Source: DASWYT01 sp965246875 (GTDB lineage: Bacteria; Pseudomonadota; Alphaproteobacteria; Micavibrionales; SZUA-601). Taken from it: a DNA stretch of 64,000 nt. Positions 62,729 through 64,000 of the stretch are shown piece by piece (the first letter of the stretch is position 1; each line of letters opens with the position of its first letter). The position numbers and the translations under genes are program-made. Where the stretch lies: NCBI GenBank assembly GCA_965246875.1, contig CBDFFU010000006.1:124001-188000 (forward strand). The letters are read 5' to 3'. The notes beneath the pieces are model-generated. The model was not told the DNA's origin, searched no databases, and saw nothing but the letters and a program-made list of their open reading frames with translations.

Positions 62729-64000
62729 ATGGAACCATCACATGTCATGGATGCAACGCGTTTAAGTGCGTTGTATCACGATGCGAAAACGGCGCGTGAA
62801 CCGTGGGACAGTCTGTGGCAGGATTGTTATGATTACGCCCTGCCGACGCGCACAACCCAAAATGGTTTGCAACGCAGCTGGCGGCAGGCCTATCAGCATT
62901 TATACGATGCAACCGCCGCTGATGCGGTTGATCAATTAGCGGCATGTTTGTTGTCGCAACTGGTGCCGCCCTGGTCACCGTGGGTCGAAATCGCGGCGGG
63001 TCCGGCATTAACGGATGACGAAAAAACGCGTATCGCGCCAACGCTGCAAACTGTCAACCGCATGCTGCACGATCAATTGCGGCACAGTAATTTTACCGTA
63101 GAATTGCATCAGGCGTTGCTTGATATGGTGACGATCGGCACGGCCTGCTTGTGGGTCGGACGCAATGTGCCGGGACAACTCAGCGCCTTGAATTTTCAAA
63201 CCGTACCGCTTAATCAATTCTTTGTGCTGGGCCATGATTTGCAGCATTTGTTTATGCCGTTTCATTGGACAGTCAGCAAAGTGCGGCAAACCTTTTCAGG
63301 TGTTAATGTGCCCGAGACACTGGCGGAAACAGATATGATCGAGGGTGTCTATGCCGTCATCCGCGAAGAACATGCCTGCCATCAGTGTGTCATCATGAAT
63401 CCATCCGCCACACCGGAGATTATCTGGCAGGAGGTGTCAGAATTTTCACCGTTCATGCCATTCCGCTGGCAAAAAACTGCCGGGGAGATATATGGCCGCT
63501 CCCCGGTGATGAAAGCCTTGCCCGACATCAAAACGGCCAACAAAGTGGTTGAGCTGGTGTTAAAAAATGCATCAATTGCGGTCACCGGGATTTGGCAGGC
63601 GGATGATGACGGTGTGCTGAATCCCGCCAACATCAAATTGACGCCAGGCACGATTATTCCCAAAGCCGTTGGCTCGTCCGGTTTGACGCCACTGAAAATG
63701 CCTGGAAATTTTGATCTGTCGCAATTGGTGCTGAACGATTTGCGCCAGCGGATTAAACAGGCGTTACTGGCTGACCGCTTGGGTGCAACGCCGGGCAAAC
63801 GCATGACGGCGACAGAAATTCTGGAGCGCAATGCCGATATGGTGCGTGCACTCAGCGCCGTTTACAACCGGCTGCAAAGCGAATTGCTGGTGCCACTGGT
63901 CACACAGATTATATCGGTATTGAAACAGCGCGGCGATTGTCCGGACATCATGCTGGACGGTCAATATTTCACGCTGAATTTTCTCTCGCCTTTGGGCCGC
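62729..64000 (+). CDS. Head-tail connector (portal) protein, T7/podovirus type, partial
   Basis: ATG at 62729 opens a frame that runs to the window's end without a stop, giving 424 residues. It forms the portal ring through which DNA enters and leaves the capsid. Matching blocks are YDATAADAVDQLAACLLSQL, VPPWSPWVEIAAG, KALPDIKTANKVVELVLKNA, KLTPGTIIPKAVG and MTATEILERNADMVRAL, in the order of the Head-tail_con family (gp8-like). No frameshift or internal stop is present, so it may be functional. Capsid, tail and terminase genes should lie to the right. Confidence 0.88.
   Translation, partial: MEPSHVMDATRLSALYHDAKTAREPWDSLWQDCYDYALPTRTTQNGLQRSWRQAYQHLYDATAADAVDQLAACLLSQLVPPWSPWVEIAAGPALTDDEKTRIAPTLQTVNRMLHDQLRHSNFTVELHQALLDMVTIGTACLWVGRNVPGQLSALNFQTVPLNQFFVLGHDLQHLFMPFHWTVSKVRQTFSGVNVPETLAETDMIEGVYAVIREEHACHQCVIMNPSATPEIIWQEVSEFSPFMPFRWQKTAGEIYGRSPVMKALPDIKTANKVVELVLKNASIAVTGIWQADDDGVLNPANIKLTPGTIIPKAVGSSGLTPLKMPGNFDLSQLVLNDLRQRIKQALLADRLGATPGKRMTATEILERNADMVRALSAVYNRLQSELLVPLVTQIISVLKQRGDCPDIMLDGQYFTLNFLSPLGR

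Noticed and set aside
63382..63831. Leftward frames opposite the connector gene (also 63008-63289 and 63764-63964)
   Set aside because: They are shadows of the connector frame, whose protein matches a known family over its length.

Overview
The window reads as chromosomal DNA of an alphaproteobacterium of moderate GC (about half, judged by eye). Pointers are the adjacent addB/addA helicase-nuclease genes, a class II flagellar cluster with FlbD- and FlhF/FlhG-type genes, ETF-quinone oxidoreductase, AMP nucleosidase, 3-hydroxybutyrate dehydrogenase and several PAS/hybrid histidine kinases. A Rhodospirillales- or Micavibrionales-like host fits best, but that is an inference from gene content only.

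Left third (1-17.9 kb). The 3' end of truA is followed by an AT-rich SMI1/KNR4-like orphan, then the leftward tsaE-addB-addA operon, a ferredoxin-NADP reductase, and an lpoA-rsmI-yraN-BON lipoprotein group that matches the enterobacterial yraM-yraL-yraN-yraP neighbourhood. Next come leftward hflK-hflC, rightward mrp, a 498-residue protein of unknown function and a FlaG-like small gene.

Flagellar block (18.2-29.4 kb). fliF-fliG-fliH-fliN-flbD-flhA-flhF-flhG plus a 669-residue FliK-like protein lie on the plus strand, most of them joined by overlapping or nearly abutting stop/start codons. They encode the MS ring, part of the C ring, the export gate, the number/position GTPase-ATPase pair and a sigma-54 activator. 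fliM is not in the block.

Middle (29.4-51 kb). Leftward recR-mrcA-unknown-hisS, a J-domain protein, 3-hydroxybutyrate dehydrogenase, a hybrid kinase with a C-terminal Hpt domain, a UDP-glucuronate decarboxylase-like enzyme with a glycosyltransferase, a patatin-like lipase, ETF-QO, a GNAT acetyltransferase, a TPR lipoprotein, AMP nucleosidase, a PAS/GAF histidine kinase and a SLATT-like two-helix membrane protein.

Right end (51.3-64 kb). tRNA-Arg(UCU) with a terminator hairpin, a very large GAF/PAS hybrid kinase, then leftward lysS-ubiE-(small ORF)-dut-mutS. Beyond lysS the character changes. A LexA/CI-like S24 repressor is transcribed leftwards, opposite two small phage-type genes and an open reading frame for a T7/podovirus-type head-tail connector (portal) that runs off the right edge. 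This is the left boundary of a prophage, a domesticated phage remnant or a gene-transfer-agent-like element, and it is the most likely place for something undescribed. No CRISPR array, insertion sequence, integrase or rRNA gene was seen.
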